The notes beneath the pieces are model-generated. The model worked only from the letters and a program-made list of their open reading frames with translations. It searched no databases and was not told where the DNA came from. Source: BM003 sp963783695 (GTDB lineage Bacteria; Pseudomonadota; Gammaproteobacteria; Steroidobacterales; BM003). From it: a stretch of DNA of 64,000 bases. A program made the position numbers and the translations under genes. Of the stretch, positions 1 through 7,859 are shown one piece after another (within the stretch, counting starts at the first letter, position 1; each line of letters opens with the position of its first letter). The DNA is taken from the NCBI GenBank assembly GCA_963783695.1, contig CAWAOM010000006.1, forward strand, positions 62,001 through 126,000, written 5' to 3'.

Positions 1-2
1 CG

Positions 3-743
3 CAGCAAATGGTGGCGTCCATCCTGTCCAAGAAACTCGCCGCAGGCTCCAATCACCTTTTGATCGACATTCCGGTCGGGCCCACCGCCAAGGTACGGCA
101 GATGCGCCAGGCTCTGGCCCTGCGCCGCCTTTTCGAGTTCGTCGCGGACCGGCTCGGCGTCCACCTCGAAGTGTTGATCAGCGATGGGTGTCAGCCGATT
201 GGCAATGGCATCGGCCCGGTCCTCGAAGCCCGTGACGTCATGGCTGTACTGCGCAATGACAACGACGCGCCCCTGGATCTCCGTCAACATGCGTTGCAGA
301 TTGCTGGCCGCATTCTCGAATTCGACCCGGACGTTCGCGGCGGACAGGGTTATGCGATCGCTCGAGACATTCTCGAATCAGGCAGGGCGTGCAAAAAAAT
401 GGAAGCGATCATTGCCGCGCAGGGTCGCCAGGAGCAACGGTTTAGCACTGGCCGCCTGCACCGCGACATACCCGCCATGCGATCCGGCTGGGTCGTTGCG
501 ATCGACAACCAGCAGATGGCGAGGATCGCCCGGCTGTCGGGCGCGCCAATGGCAAAAGGCGCTGGCGTTGATCTTTTTCTGAAAGTCGGTGCAGAGGTGA
601 CACGTTCGACACCGCTGTACCGTATTTACGCCGAATTTCCCTCGGACTTTGAATTTGCCTGCGCAAGCGCGGAGCTAGACCCCGGCTTCCGGATTGGCCC
701 GCATGAAGCGCTGCAACGGGGGCCGGAGCCGCATGAGCAGTAA
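3..743 (+). CDS. Thymidine/AMP phosphorylase-like protein (C-terminal part, cut by window start)
   Basis: The reading frame is open to the window edge, and the first ATG (position 9) is internal to a conserved block, so this is the 3' half of a longer gene. The remaining 244 residues carry the DIPVGPTAKV block and the C-terminal alpha/beta hammerhead-like domain of the DeoA/AMP phosphorylase family. That family splits nucleosides or nucleoside monophosphates with phosphate to give (deoxy)ribose phosphates. The full protein should be near 500 residues, like the archaeal-type members, rather than about 440 as in E. coli DeoA. It overlaps the start of the next gene by 11 bases, so the two are probably translationally coupled; that partner is PRPP-synthetase-like, which suggests a ribose-phosphate salvage link. 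Whether the substrate is thymidine or AMP cannot be told from this fragment. Confidence 0.85.
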   Translation, partial: QQMVASILSKKLAAGSNHLLIDIPVGPTAKVRQMRQALALRRLFEFVADRLGVHLEVLISDGCQPIGNGIGPVLEARDVMAVLRNDNDAPLDLRQHALQIAGRILEFDPDVRGGQGYAIARDILESGRACKKMEAIIAAQGRQEQRFSTGRLHRDIPAMRSGWVVAIDNQQMARIARLSGAPMAKGAGVDLFLKVGAEVTRSTPLYRIYAEFPSDFEFACASAELDPGFRIGPHEALQRGPEPHEQ

Positions 744-1674
744 CCACGAAGACCTGGCCGTTCTCGGATTCAGCGAAAACGCATCCGCCGCCGCGACTGT
801 GGCACGGAAACTTGGCTGCGGATCAGAAACCGCCGACTTGCACTACTTTCCCGACGGCGAATCGCGTATCCGTATCCCCGGGCTCGGTGGCGACAGCGTC
901 ATTGTTTATCGCAGCCTCGACCGGCCTAACGAAAAACTGGTCGAACTCCTGCTATGTGTGCGCCATCTGCGCGCCAGCGGTATGAAGACCATTGTGCTGG
1001 TCGCACCCTATCTCTGCTACATGCGCCAGGATGCCGCATTCGTGCCCGGGGAGGTGGTCAGCCAGCGCTGGATAGGTGCCTGGCTCGCTACTATCGTCGA
1101 CGGACTGGTCACGGTCGACCCGCATCTGCACCGGGTTCATCGTCTCGAGGACGTACTGCCCGACACCTGCTGCGGAATGGTCAGTGCGGCACCGCTTGCC
1201 GGCAAAATGGCGCGGCAGACCTTTGCCGACCCGGTGCTTATTGGGCCTGACGAGGAATCCCGGCAATGGGTGAAACTGGCTGCCTGCGGATCGCGCTCGC
1301 TGGACTACCTGGTAGCACGCAAGACCCGCGCCGGTGACCGGCGGGTGAGTCTGCATCTGCCCGATTTCCGTTTGCAGGATCGCGATGTCGTGCTGATCGA
1401 CGATATGGCCAGTACCGGCACTACCTTGCTGGAATGCGCCAGGCTCGCCCGCGACCGCGGAGCGCGTGACGTGAAAGCGATCGTCACGCATGCGCTGTTC
1501 GACGACGAGGCTATCCCGGTCGGACGGTCACAGGCGCTGAGTGACATTTGGAGCACCGACTCGATTCCGCACCCCAGCAACCGCATAAGTCTCGCCGAAC
1601 CGGTCGCCGCGACCTGCGCCACCGTTCTGGAGGCAGTCCGCGTCAAGCAACGCGCCGCACTACCCCCCTGCTAA
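733..1674 (+). CDS. Ribose-phosphate pyrophosphokinase-like protein
   Basis: This 313-residue protein belongs to the PRPP synthetase / type I phosphoribosyltransferase fold, which makes 5-phosphoribosyl-1-pyrophosphate from ribose-5-phosphate and ATP. Seen in the sequence: the RQD..F.PGE.VS flexible-loop region (about residues 98-110), DPHLH (129-133), and a PRPP-binding loop DDMASTGTT (223-231). The loop departs from the usual DDxxxTGGT pattern and places this in the divergent subgroup that often accompanies archaeal-type thymidine phosphorylases. I chose the ATG at 733 because it overlaps the upstream stop by 11 bases; an upstream ATG at 694 would give a 50-base overlap. The 3' end overlaps the convergent metallo-hydrolase gene by 15 bases. 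The housekeeping Prs is usually a different, more canonical protein, so this is probably a specialised paralogue. Confidence 0.85.
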   Translation: MSSNHEDLAVLGFSENASAAATVARKLGCGSETADLHYFPDGESRIRIPGLGGDSVIVYRSLDRPNEKLVELLLCVRHLRASGMKTIVLVAPYLCYMRQDAAFVPGEVVSQRWIGAWLATIVDGLVTVDPHLHRVHRLEDVLPDTCCGMVSAAPLAGKMARQTFADPVLIGPDEESRQWVKLAACGSRSLDYLVARKTRAGDRRVSLHLPDFRLQDRDVVLIDDMASTGTTLLECARLARDRGARDVKAIVTHALFDDEAIPVGRSQALSDIWSTDSIPHPSNRISLAEPVAATCATVLEAVRVKQRAALPPC

Positions 1675-3084
1675 AGGCGTGTCCGCGGTTGTCCCGAGCA
1701 GGTCAATTTTCTGCTTCGGTCGGGCAACGCTGGCAGCGACACCCTCGGTGCGCGCCAGCATGTTCTGCAACGCCGCGGCTGCCCGCTGTTCGCCATGGAC
1801 CAGGATCAATGGCGGACGGCCCTCGAACCCTCCATACCACTGGCGCAGACCCGCCTGATCGGCGTGCGCCGACAGCCCGCCGATCGTATGCACGGTCGCC
1901 GCCACCCGGATCGTCTCGCCCCACAGGCGTATCGAGCGCGCACCATCTACCAGCGCCCGTCCCGGTGTTCCGGCCGCCATAAAACCCGTGACCACGATAT
2001 GACACTCCTTGCGCCAGACATTGTTCTTTAGGTGATGCTTGATCCGTCCCCCGGTACACATGCCGCTCGACGCCACGATAATAGCGCCGGAACGGATCTT
2101 GTTGAGGCTCATGGACTGCGCGGTGGTGCGCATGAAATGCAGGTTGGGCAGCAGTTGACCGTGGGCCGAATTGCGCCACAGCTCACACGCCTCCTGGTCA
2201 TAAAGACTGCCGTACTTGCGATAGACGCTGGTGGCCTGAATCGCCATCGGGCTGTCAAGGAAGACCTGCCATTGCGCGAGCCCCCAGTCACGATGATGAC
2301 GATTCATCAGGTACAGCAATTCCTGGCTGCGGCCGACCGCGAACGCCGGTATCAGGATATTGCCCCTGGCCGCGCGGCAGGCTGCGAATACCCCGGAGAA
2401 TTCTTCGATCGTCTCGTCCCAGCCGCGATGGTGACGATCGCCATAAGTGCTTTCCATCAGCACCAGGTCGGCCTCCTTGACCGGGCTCGGGTCACGCAAT
2501 ATCGGCGCCCCCTGGTGACCGAGGTCGCCACTGAATACGAGCTTGCGCCGGTGGCCGCCTTCATCGAGCCAGATCTCCACAATTGCAGAGCCGAGGATGT
2601 GACCTGCATCGAGCAGTCGAATTTCGACGCCCGGACATATTGGGTGGCGCCGCTGATAACCGAGGCCGCGAAAATACTTCAGACTGTGCTCGGCATCGGC
2701 CATGCTGTACAACGGCGCAACCGGCGCAAGCCCCTTGCGCTCGCGCTTGCGGTTTTCCCACGCGGCTTCTTTTTCATTAAGGAAACCGGAATCGCGCAAC
2801 ATTACCCGGCACAAATCGCGGGTCGCGCGATGGCAGTAAATCGGACCTCGATATCCGCGCTGCACCAGCAACGGCAAGCGCCCGGAGTGATCGATATGCG
2901 CGTGGCTCAGAATGACTGCGTCGAGCGACTTTGGATCGAACGGAAAATCGGCCCGGTTTGCCTCTTCGTCGCGCCGACTTCCCTGCTTCAGCCCGCACTC
3001 GAGCAGCACTCGCCTGCCCGCCGCCTCTATCAGGTAGCAGGAGCCGGTAACTTCGCCGGCAGCGCCCAGGATGTGCAAATGCAT
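1660..3084 (-). CDS. MBL-fold beta-CASP metallo-hydrolase (RNA-processing type)
   Basis: A 474-residue metallo-beta-lactamase-fold protein with a beta-CASP insertion, the arrangement of CPSF73/YSH1-like and bacterial RNase J-like nucleases. It starts with a G.AGEVTGS block typical of the family. The zinc motif HAHIDHSG (residues 61-68) is intact, and later motifs include the D in FSGDLG, the VASSGMCTGG block and the final H of GLSAHADQ. By family knowledge it should be an RNA endo/exonuclease in the cytoplasm, but the substrate is unknown. It is convergent with the PRPP-synthetase-like gene and overlaps it by 15 bases at the 3' end. This family recurs beside thymidine-phosphorylase/PRPP-synthetase pairs (from memory, not checked), so the grouping may be functional. 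Confidence 0.9.
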   Translation of the reverse strand: MHLHILGAAGEVTGSCYLIEAAGRRVLLECGLKQGSRRDEEANRADFPFDPKSLDAVILSHAHIDHSGRLPLLVQRGYRGPIYCHRATRDLCRVMLRDSGFLNEKEAAWENRKRERKGLAPVAPLYSMADAEHSLKYFRGLGYQRRHPICPGVEIRLLDAGHILGSAIVEIWLDEGGHRRKLVFSGDLGHQGAPILRDPSPVKEADLVLMESTYGDRHHRGWDETIEEFSGVFAACRAARGNILIPAFAVGRSQELLYLMNRHHRDWGLAQWQVFLDSPMAIQATSVYRKYGSLYDQEACELWRNSAHGQLLPNLHFMRTTAQSMSLNKIRSGAIIVASSGMCTGGRIKHHLKNNVWRKECHIVVTGFMAAGTPGRALVDGARSIRLWGETIRVAATVHTIGGLSAHADQAGLRQWYGGFEGRPPLILVHGEQRAAAALQNMLARTEGVAASVARPKQKIDLLGTTADTPLAGG

Positions 3085-3191
3085 AGTCAGCTCATGCTTC
3101 GGCTGTCATGCGATAGGTAGATTCCGCGATGGTCAAATAGCGATTGCGGTGGCCATCATAGTAAGCTATGCGCCCGTCGCGGAGAATCGTC

Positions 3192-3641
3192 ATGACTGTG
3201 GGTCAAGTATGCAATCGACAGGTCACGGTTGTCGATACCGAAGATTCGATCCTCGAGGCAGTTCATTTGATGCGCCGCCATCACGTTGGCGATGTCATCG
3301 TCACCAGATCCACTCCCGATGGCAGAAGGCCAGTGGGCATATTGACCGACCGCGACATCGTTATCGAATTGCTCGGTGAAAACGTCGATCCGGGCGCCGT
3401 TGGCATCAAGGATGTCATGAGCGCGGATTTACACACGGCCACCGAGTCGGACTCGATCCATGACACGATAAAACGCATGCGTACCGCCGGTGTTCGCCGC
3501 ATGCCGGTAGTCAACGACGACGGCGCGCTGGTTGGAATCTTCGCGCTCGACGACGCCGTCGACATGGTTTGCGAAATACTCGGCGACATCGTGGGTACGA
3601 TGAAAAGCGGGTTTAATCGCGAACGCCGTAAACTGGATTAG
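3192..3641 (+). CDS. CBS-domain pair protein
   Basis: A 149-residue protein made of two CBS motifs and little else. The first contains VGDVIVTRS...GILTDRDIV and the second GVRRMPVVNDDGALVGIFALDDA, the typical end-strands of a CBS pair (Bateman module), which binds adenine nucleotides and acts as a cytoplasmic energy sensor. I chose the ATG at 3192 because a GGAG lies 7 bases upstream; the in-frame ATG at 3168 lacks this. It is followed 47 bases later by a HdeD-like membrane gene on the same strand. No effector domain is fused, so the partner is unknown; the neighbouring nucleotide-metabolism genes make an AMP/ATP-sensing role reasonable but unproven. Confidence 0.9.
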   Translation: MTVGQVCNRQVTVVDTEDSILEAVHLMRRHHVGDVIVTRSTPDGRRPVGILTDRDIVIELLGENVDPGAVGIKDVMSADLHTATESDSIHDTIKRMRTAGVRRMPVVNDDGALVGIFALDDAVDMVCEILGDIVGTMKSGFNRERRKLD

Positions 3642-3688
3642 GCCCGGCGGAACCGACGCTGCGGGAATCGGTATAGAATCCGGCCACG

Positions 3689-4222
3689 ATGAAGAACACT
3701 TCAGGAGATAGCCGCGCGCTGCTCATACGCGGCGCATTGTTGACGGTCTTTGGCCTTGCAGCATTGCTATGGCCGGACGCAACCTGGATTACGCTGGTTC
3801 GCCTGATGGGTATTTTCGCATTGCTGGATGCGGGATTTGCATTGGGGTTTGCGAGCGTCGTCAGAAACAGCGACGGTTTGTACAAGCCGATGCTCTTCTC
3901 CGGTATTTTCGGGCTCGTATTTGGCGCACTGTTGCTGCTGCTGCCTGAATTCAGCGCGAGCGTACTCACCACGCTGATCGGCATCTGGTTATTGATCATG
4001 GCGGGTTTTCTACTCGGTATGGCGGGAACCATGCGCGGATTGGGACTGCAGGACCGGATACTTTTGATAATCGGGATTCTGACAGCGATGCTCGGCCTCG
4101 CTCTACTCATCAAACCGCTGTTTTTCGTCAAGACCCTGGCTTGGATAATCGGTTTTGCCGCACTTGCAAGCGGAGTGTTGATACTGCGGCGGGCACGTTA
4201 CCTCAGACGAATGGGTTTCTAG
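3689..4222 (+). CDS. HdeD family (DUF308) membrane protein
   Basis: A 177-residue integral membrane protein with six hydrophobic segments grouped as three helical hairpins, the pattern of HdeD/DUF308 proteins. Recognisable blocks are RGALLTVFGLAALLWP at the start and G.WLLIMAGFLLGMAG in the middle; the C-terminus is basic (RRARYLRRMGF), as expected for a cytoplasmic tail. HdeD in E. coli is linked to acid resistance at high density, but most homologues have no tested function. It lies 47 bases after the CBS-domain gene, possibly in one transcript, and is convergent with the TMEM165-like gene 25 bases away. Confidence 0.85.
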   Translation: MKNTSGDSRALLIRGALLTVFGLAALLWPDATWITLVRLMGIFALLDAGFALGFASVVRNSDGLYKPMLFSGIFGLVFGALLLLLPEFSASVLTTLIGIWLLIMAGFLLGMAGTMRGLGLQDRILLIIGILTAMLGLALLIKPLFFVKTLAWIIGFAALASGVLILRRARYLRRMGF

Positions 4223-4247
4223 ATCCGGATTTTCGAGCGAAGAAGAC

Positions 4248-4520
4248 TCAGGCGCGCAGCAGCGTCCAGACTCCCACCAGGATGAACGCGAGACCCGCGG
4301 CGTAAGAGAGGATCTTTTCGCTGACGTGTTCTGCGACCAGCGCTCCCGCTGCAACACCGATCGCCGAGCTGGCAACCAGTGCCATCGAAGCGCCGAGAAA
4401 AACCGTCAGCCGACTGACCTCCCGGTCGGCCGCAAACAACATCGTAGCCAGCTGAGTCTTGTCCCCGAGTTCCGCAATGAGTACCGTCAAAAAGACAGTC
4501 GCGAACAACTTCCATTCCAT
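4248..4520 (-). CDS. TMEM165/GDT1 (UPF0016) family transporter, single-repeat form
   Basis: A 90-residue membrane protein with three helices and the family signature ELGDKTQLAT at residues 17-26. Family members exchange Mn2+ or Ca2+ across membranes (bacterial manganese exporters, eukaryotic Golgi GDT1/TMEM165). The usual bacterial protein has two such repeats in about 190 residues; here only one is present, so function would need a homodimer or a partner encoded elsewhere. The stop codon directly follows the third helix and the frame is clean, so it looks like a natural single-repeat member rather than a truncation. Confidence 0.85.
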   Translation of the reverse strand: MEWKLFATVFLTVLIAELGDKTQLATMLFAADREVSRLTVFLGASMALVASSAIGVAAGALVAEHVSEKILSYAAGLAFILVGVWTLLRA

Positions 4521-4590
4521 CTTGCGAGCCCCTGTGAATTCAACATGAGCATAGCATCGGAATCAGGACCCGCTTGCATGACAGTATTTC

Positions 4591-5730
4591 TCAGAACCAA
4601 ACAGAAAAGAAGAACTGCACGACGTTGGCGGAAAAGTTGTACAGCGGCTCGCTACCCGGGGCGTCACCATCGTCCCTGAGATCGCGGAAATTTTCATAGT
4701 CGAAGTAGATATAGTTGTACCTGACGCTGAGATTTCCCTTATCGAAGAAACGCCAGCCCTTGGGCAGAATTTCGTAGCTCAGGCCAATGCCGAGCGTATG
4801 CGAATTGAAATCCGACAGCTCTTTGTCGCGGGCCATGTAGTTCTGCGCGTCTTCGCGTGAAAAAAGATCGCTGTAAAAATCCGCCGCGGTCTGGGTGTAA
4901 TAGCGATAGTTGAGATCCAGCATCCAGCGCCCCCAGACCGGCTGGGTATAACCTAGTTCGCCCGTGTGCGCAGCAATTCCCCAGGTATCGTCAAAAAACC
5001 GGTATTCGCTGTGAACCGCGGCGCGGTACGGCAATCTGTAACGCCCGCGCACCGACACCGCGGTACTGGTGCGGGTATTGGGATAGACCTCGGCCTGGTA
5101 GCTGTAGCCCTTGTCGCTGTCGGGGTCGACGTATCGCACTGAACGATAGGGGTTATTCAGGAAACCTTCATCGGTAATCGTCTCCAGCGTCATTCCCATC
5201 AGAAAGTTGCGGGTAAGAATCTGCGAAATACCGAGCCGGTAGCTGTGCCGCTCGACGTCCGCCGAAAACTCGTCGTCGCCATTGCGGCTGACATCGTCCC
5301 AACCGCGGCCATAACTCATGCTGACGTTGGTCAGCGCCCCGAACAGATCCTGGCTGACACCGAAATAGGCGGAGTTGGCGGCATAGTCGCTCTCGTCGCT
5401 GTTCTTGTAGCCGGTGCTGAATATCGTCGAATTATAGAGATAGTCCGCGCCAACACTCATCTCGGTTCGTTTCTCGCTATACGCGCTTGCCGTTGTAACC
5501 ACATCAATGGAGGCGCTGCTAATACTGTCGACGTAGTAATTGGCCGCGACGGAAACATTTTTCGCTACCTGTTTACGCACCAGTAACGACGGGCCATCGA
5601 TGGTAACCCCCCCGCCGTCATAGCGATGATAAAGGGCGTCGGCCCTGTCCTCCGGCAACACCGCGCCATGGCTGCCGGACATCCATGACAATGCGGCAAG
5701 GCCTGCGAGACAGAGAAAGGTTCTGGACAT
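4591..5730 (-). CDS. DUF3570 outer-membrane beta-barrel protein
   Basis: A 379-residue exported protein. After a signal peptide (cleavage expected near SHGA) comes the DUF3570 opening with LPEDRADALYHRYDGGGV, then about 330 residues of alternating polar/aromatic strands ending in FFFSVWF, a terminal aromatic expected of an outer-membrane barrel. The start at 5730 was chosen because it gives a normal signal peptide and sits 14 bases after the DUF4266 stop; an upstream in-frame ATG at 5760 would add ten charged residues. DUF3570 has no assigned function. It repeatedly occurs with DUF4266, TlpA and ApbE genes, and all four are in this window. It is last in the leftward operon that begins with the HzsA-like gene. 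Confidence 0.85.
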   Translation of the reverse strand: MSRTFLCLAGLAALSWMSGSHGAVLPEDRADALYHRYDGGGVTIDGPSLLVRKQVAKNVSVAANYYVDSISSASIDVVTTASAYSEKRTEMSVGADYLYNSTIFSTGYKNSDESDYAANSAYFGVSQDLFGALTNVSMSYGRGWDDVSRNGDDEFSADVERHSYRLGISQILTRNFLMGMTLETITDEGFLNNPYRSVRYVDPDSDKGYSYQAEVYPNTRTSTAVSVRGRYRLPYRAAVHSEYRFFDDTWGIAAHTGELGYTQPVWGRWMLDLNYRYYTQTAADFYSDLFSREDAQNYMARDKELSDFNSHTLGIGLSYEILPKGWRFFDKGNLSVRYNYIYFDYENFRDLRDDGDAPGSEPLYNFSANVVQFFFSVWF

Positions 5731-5744
5731 TGCGTTATCCCGCC

Positions 5745-5978
5745 TCAGTTGCATCCGCAACCGCCGCCGGCACTACCGAGACCGCCGCGCGCGCCCTCGC
5801 GGGCCTCGTAGACATGGTGGGTATAGGCGGAAGAAACCGGATCGCGATCAAAGAACATAATGGGATCTGCAAGACGATCCCGTTCGTAGGGCTTGACCCA
5901 TGGCTCAATATTGCTGCAACCGGTGAGTCCGATTACCGCAACCAGCAACCCTGTCGAAATGAATCGTCGCATACTCAC
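5745..5978 (-). CDS. DUF4266 lipoprotein with Cys-rich tail
   Basis: A 77-residue lipoprotein: signal peptide with lipobox LTGC, then a short conserved body (VKPYERDRLADPIMFF, HHVYEAREGA) and a glycine/cysteine tail GGGCGCN at the C-terminus, which is diagnostic of DUF4266. The start is a GTG whose first bases overlap the TGA stop of the upstream tlpA gene (GTGA, 5975-5978), so translation is probably coupled. The role is unknown. The C-x-C tail could bind a metal or be a thiol partner of the adjacent TlpA, which is an inference from adjacency only. I looked for an ApbE-type flavinylation motif in it and found none. Confidence 0.88.
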   Translation of the reverse strand: MSMRRFISTGLLVAVIGLTGCSNIEPWVKPYERDRLADPIMFFDRDPVSSAYTHHVYEAREGARGGLGSAGGGCGCN

Positions 5979-6493
5979 TCCCGCACCAGTTCCCTGATTT
6001 GATCCTGATATTCGTTTTCGTAACCCGGCTGGTAGCCATGATGCAGATACCGCACGTTGCCTTCGCGATCGACGATCACCGTGCTCGGCATTGCGCTGAC
6101 GCCGTACTGTTTGCTGACCTCGTTGCTGGGATCATAAAGAATCGGGAAACTCACCGGTGTCTCGGCAAGAAATCGATCAGCATCATTGGAATGCTCCTCG
6201 ACATTCACCCCGAGCAATGTGAAACCGAGCTTGTTGTAACGCTGGTAAATCTCCTCCAGCAGCGGCATTTCCTGGCGGCACGGGCCACACCACGTGGCCC
6301 AGAAATTGATCATTACCACCTCGCCACGAAAATCCTCGAGGCTCATTGTCTTGCCATCTCGCGTTTGCAACGCAAACACCGGCGCGGCACCCTGGGTCGC
6401 GATGACGGAAGCAGTGGTTAAAACCGTCCCCAGCAGCGTTGCTGCCACAATGGCCGTTATCTTTCCGGCGCTTTTACGCTTGCCCTTGCTCAC
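5975..6493 (-). CDS. TlpA-like periplasmic thiol-disulfide oxidoreductase
   Basis: A 172-residue thioredoxin-fold protein anchored by an N-terminal hydrophobic segment (about residues 11-33). The active site is WCGPC (68-72), within FWATWCGPCRQE, and the cis-proline loop is SAMPST. Such proteins reduce periplasmic disulfides, often for cytochrome c or metal-site maturation. I placed the start at the GTG at 6493, which has AGGGAG six bases upstream; the longer TTG start (6508) would read through this ribosome-binding site. Its stop overlaps the DUF4266 start, and it begins 11 bases after the upstream barrel gene. A second TlpA with WCGTC occurs in the riboswitch-linked operon at 30.2-30.7 kb. 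Confidence 0.9.
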   Translation of the reverse strand: MSKGKRKSAGKITAIVAATLLGTVLTTASVIATQGAAPVFALQTRDGKTMSLEDFRGEVVMINFWATWCGPCRQEMPLLEEIYQRYNKLGFTLLGVNVEEHSNDADRFLAETPVSFPILYDPSNEVSKQYGVSAMPSTVIVDREGNVRYLHHGYQPGYENEYQDQIRELVRE

Positions 6494-6504
6494 TGTGTTC
6501 TCCC

Positions 6505-7149
6505 TCAAAAGAAAAAGGTCAGGCCCAGGATGGCCTCGATGTTGTGGTACGTGTCGTCCTGACCGAGCAGATCGCTCTCAAAAATGTGATCGCGGACGTT
6601 GAGGTGAAAGGCCAGCGAGTCGGTCGGCAAAACCCGATAGCCGAAGCCGAGCACCATCGTGAATTCATCGTCACCACCAAAATCAGTGCTACCGGCCCCG
6701 GCAACGATATAGAGCGAACTGTCCATCGCCCGGGAACCGCCCAAAAATACTTCGCCCGGGAACAGGTTGTACCCGAGTACCGCGTTGTAATACGTGAGGT
6801 CTCTCTCACTATCACTGAGTAATTCGGCGCCGCCACTGAGGCGCTCGAAGCTGGTCTTGTCGGTCGTCGTCATACCGTAGGTCGCTTCGATGAAGAATCC
6901 CTCGGTAATGTGGTAGGCCAGACGCGCGCCATAGACCGGATTGGTACCGAAATCCTCGACACTCATGATTCCGGCGTAACCACCGAGTTCGAAATTCTCG
7001 GTGTCTATACGCGCCCGATTAATATCGCGACGTTCAACCTCGGGCTCGATGACCTGGGGCGACGACGGCCGCTCTTCCTGCGCCAGCGCCGCCTGCACCG
7101 GACTGAGAAAAGCCGCGATCAAAAGAATACTGAAAAACCTGCCGTCCAT
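6505..7149 (-). CDS. Outer-membrane beta-barrel domain protein (myxobacterial-plus type)
   Basis: A 214-residue exported protein: signal peptide cleaved near AALA, a short charged linker (EVERRDINRARIDTENFELGGY), then about eight predicted beta strands ending FFF. The linker followed by E-x-G-x-Y-x-G resembles the OMP_myx_plus outer-membrane domain family, members of which sit in or near gliding-motility-type envelope gene sets in myxobacteria. Its start codon lies inside the 3' end of the SH3/barrel gene (31-base overlap), so the two are coupled. The function is unknown; an outer-membrane anchor or channel for the neighbouring system is a reasonable inference. Confidence 0.75.
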   Translation of the reverse strand: MDGRFFSILLIAAFLSPVQAALAQEERPSSPQVIEPEVERRDINRARIDTENFELGGYAGIMSVEDFGTNPVYGARLAYHITEGFFIEATYGMTTTDKTSFERLSGGAELLSDSERDLTYYNAVLGYNLFPGEVFLGGSRAMDSSLYIVAGAGSTDFGGDDEFTMVLGFGYRVLPTDSLAFHLNVRDHIFESDLLGQDDTYHNIEAILGLTFFF

Positions 7150-7856
7150 TCGTCTACTTCCTCATTGTCGTCACGACTTGTTAAAACCATGTAATTGCGA
7201 TATTCAGCGCGAAATATGAATCGCCGGGTCAGATAGGCGCGCACGCCAGCGGCGGCCTGCACCGTCTGATCCGTGCGATCCTCGGTTTGCACGAGGGTGG
7301 ACTTCGGTTCGGTATGAACGACTCCTGCGCCCAGCGAGAAAAATGGCGAGACCCGCCATTGCGGAAAAAAGGTATGGGTAAGGTTGGCGCTCGCGAGCCA
7401 GGTATTCGAATAATCACCGAGACCGCGTGACCCGCGCAGCTCAGCGGTAAAATTAGTGGTCAGCGCATAACCGACATAAGCGGAAATGAGGTTTGCGCCA
7501 TCGAGATCACCACCCTGAACGCCAAACTCGAACCGATGTGCCAGCACATCGTTCATCACCGGGTCGTCAAACTCGACACCCTCGCCGGTAGGCAGCAGCG
7601 TGAGTTCCATTTGCTTGCGCTTGACCCAGCCTTCCTTGCCTTGCGGTGTACGCACTTTGAACCAGTCAGTGCGACGCTTCAGGACCTCGATTCGCTCCCC
7701 GCGTTCAGTTACATGAAATATCGGATAGCCCCGGCCCGGCCCGGTATGCAATTCGATATATGGATCGTTGACCACAACTTCGAACGCCTCGCGAGCGGCG
7801 AAGGCATCGCCACAAAACAGAAAAAGCAGTGCGGTAAGTAATGGCAACACGCGCAT
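7119..7856 (-). CDS. SH3-domain outer-membrane barrel protein
   Basis: A 245-residue exported protein. After the signal peptide (cleavage near AFAA) a bacterial SH3 domain spans about residues 25-85, with LHTGPGRGYPIF and GKEGWVKRKQM as the recognisable ends. The rest (about 100-245) is a small barrel with strands such as AYVGYALTTNFTAELRG and the terminal FSVFF. SH3 domains of this type bind peptidoglycan or proteins, so the protein could tie an outer-membrane barrel to the cell wall. The ATG comes three bases after the stop of the HzsA-like gene, and the 3' end overlaps the next barrel gene, giving a tight operon. Confidence 0.8.
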   Translation of the reverse strand: MRVLPLLTALLFLFCGDAFAAREAFEVVVNDPYIELHTGPGRGYPIFHVTERGERIEVLKRRTDWFKVRTPQGKEGWVKRKQMELTLLPTGEGVEFDDPVMNDVLAHRFEFGVQGGDLDGANLISAYVGYALTTNFTAELRGSRGLGDYSNTWLASANLTHTFFPQWRVSPFFSLGAGVVHTEPKSTLVQTEDRTDQTVQAAAGVRAYLTRRFIFRAEYRNYMVLTSRDDNEEVDEWTAGFSVFF

Positions 7857-7859
7857 GAT

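Noticed and set aside
2032..3120. A 362-residue frame on the plus strand
   Set aside because: It is the complement of the well-supported beta-CASP hydrolase gene, with no recognisable domain and no start signal.
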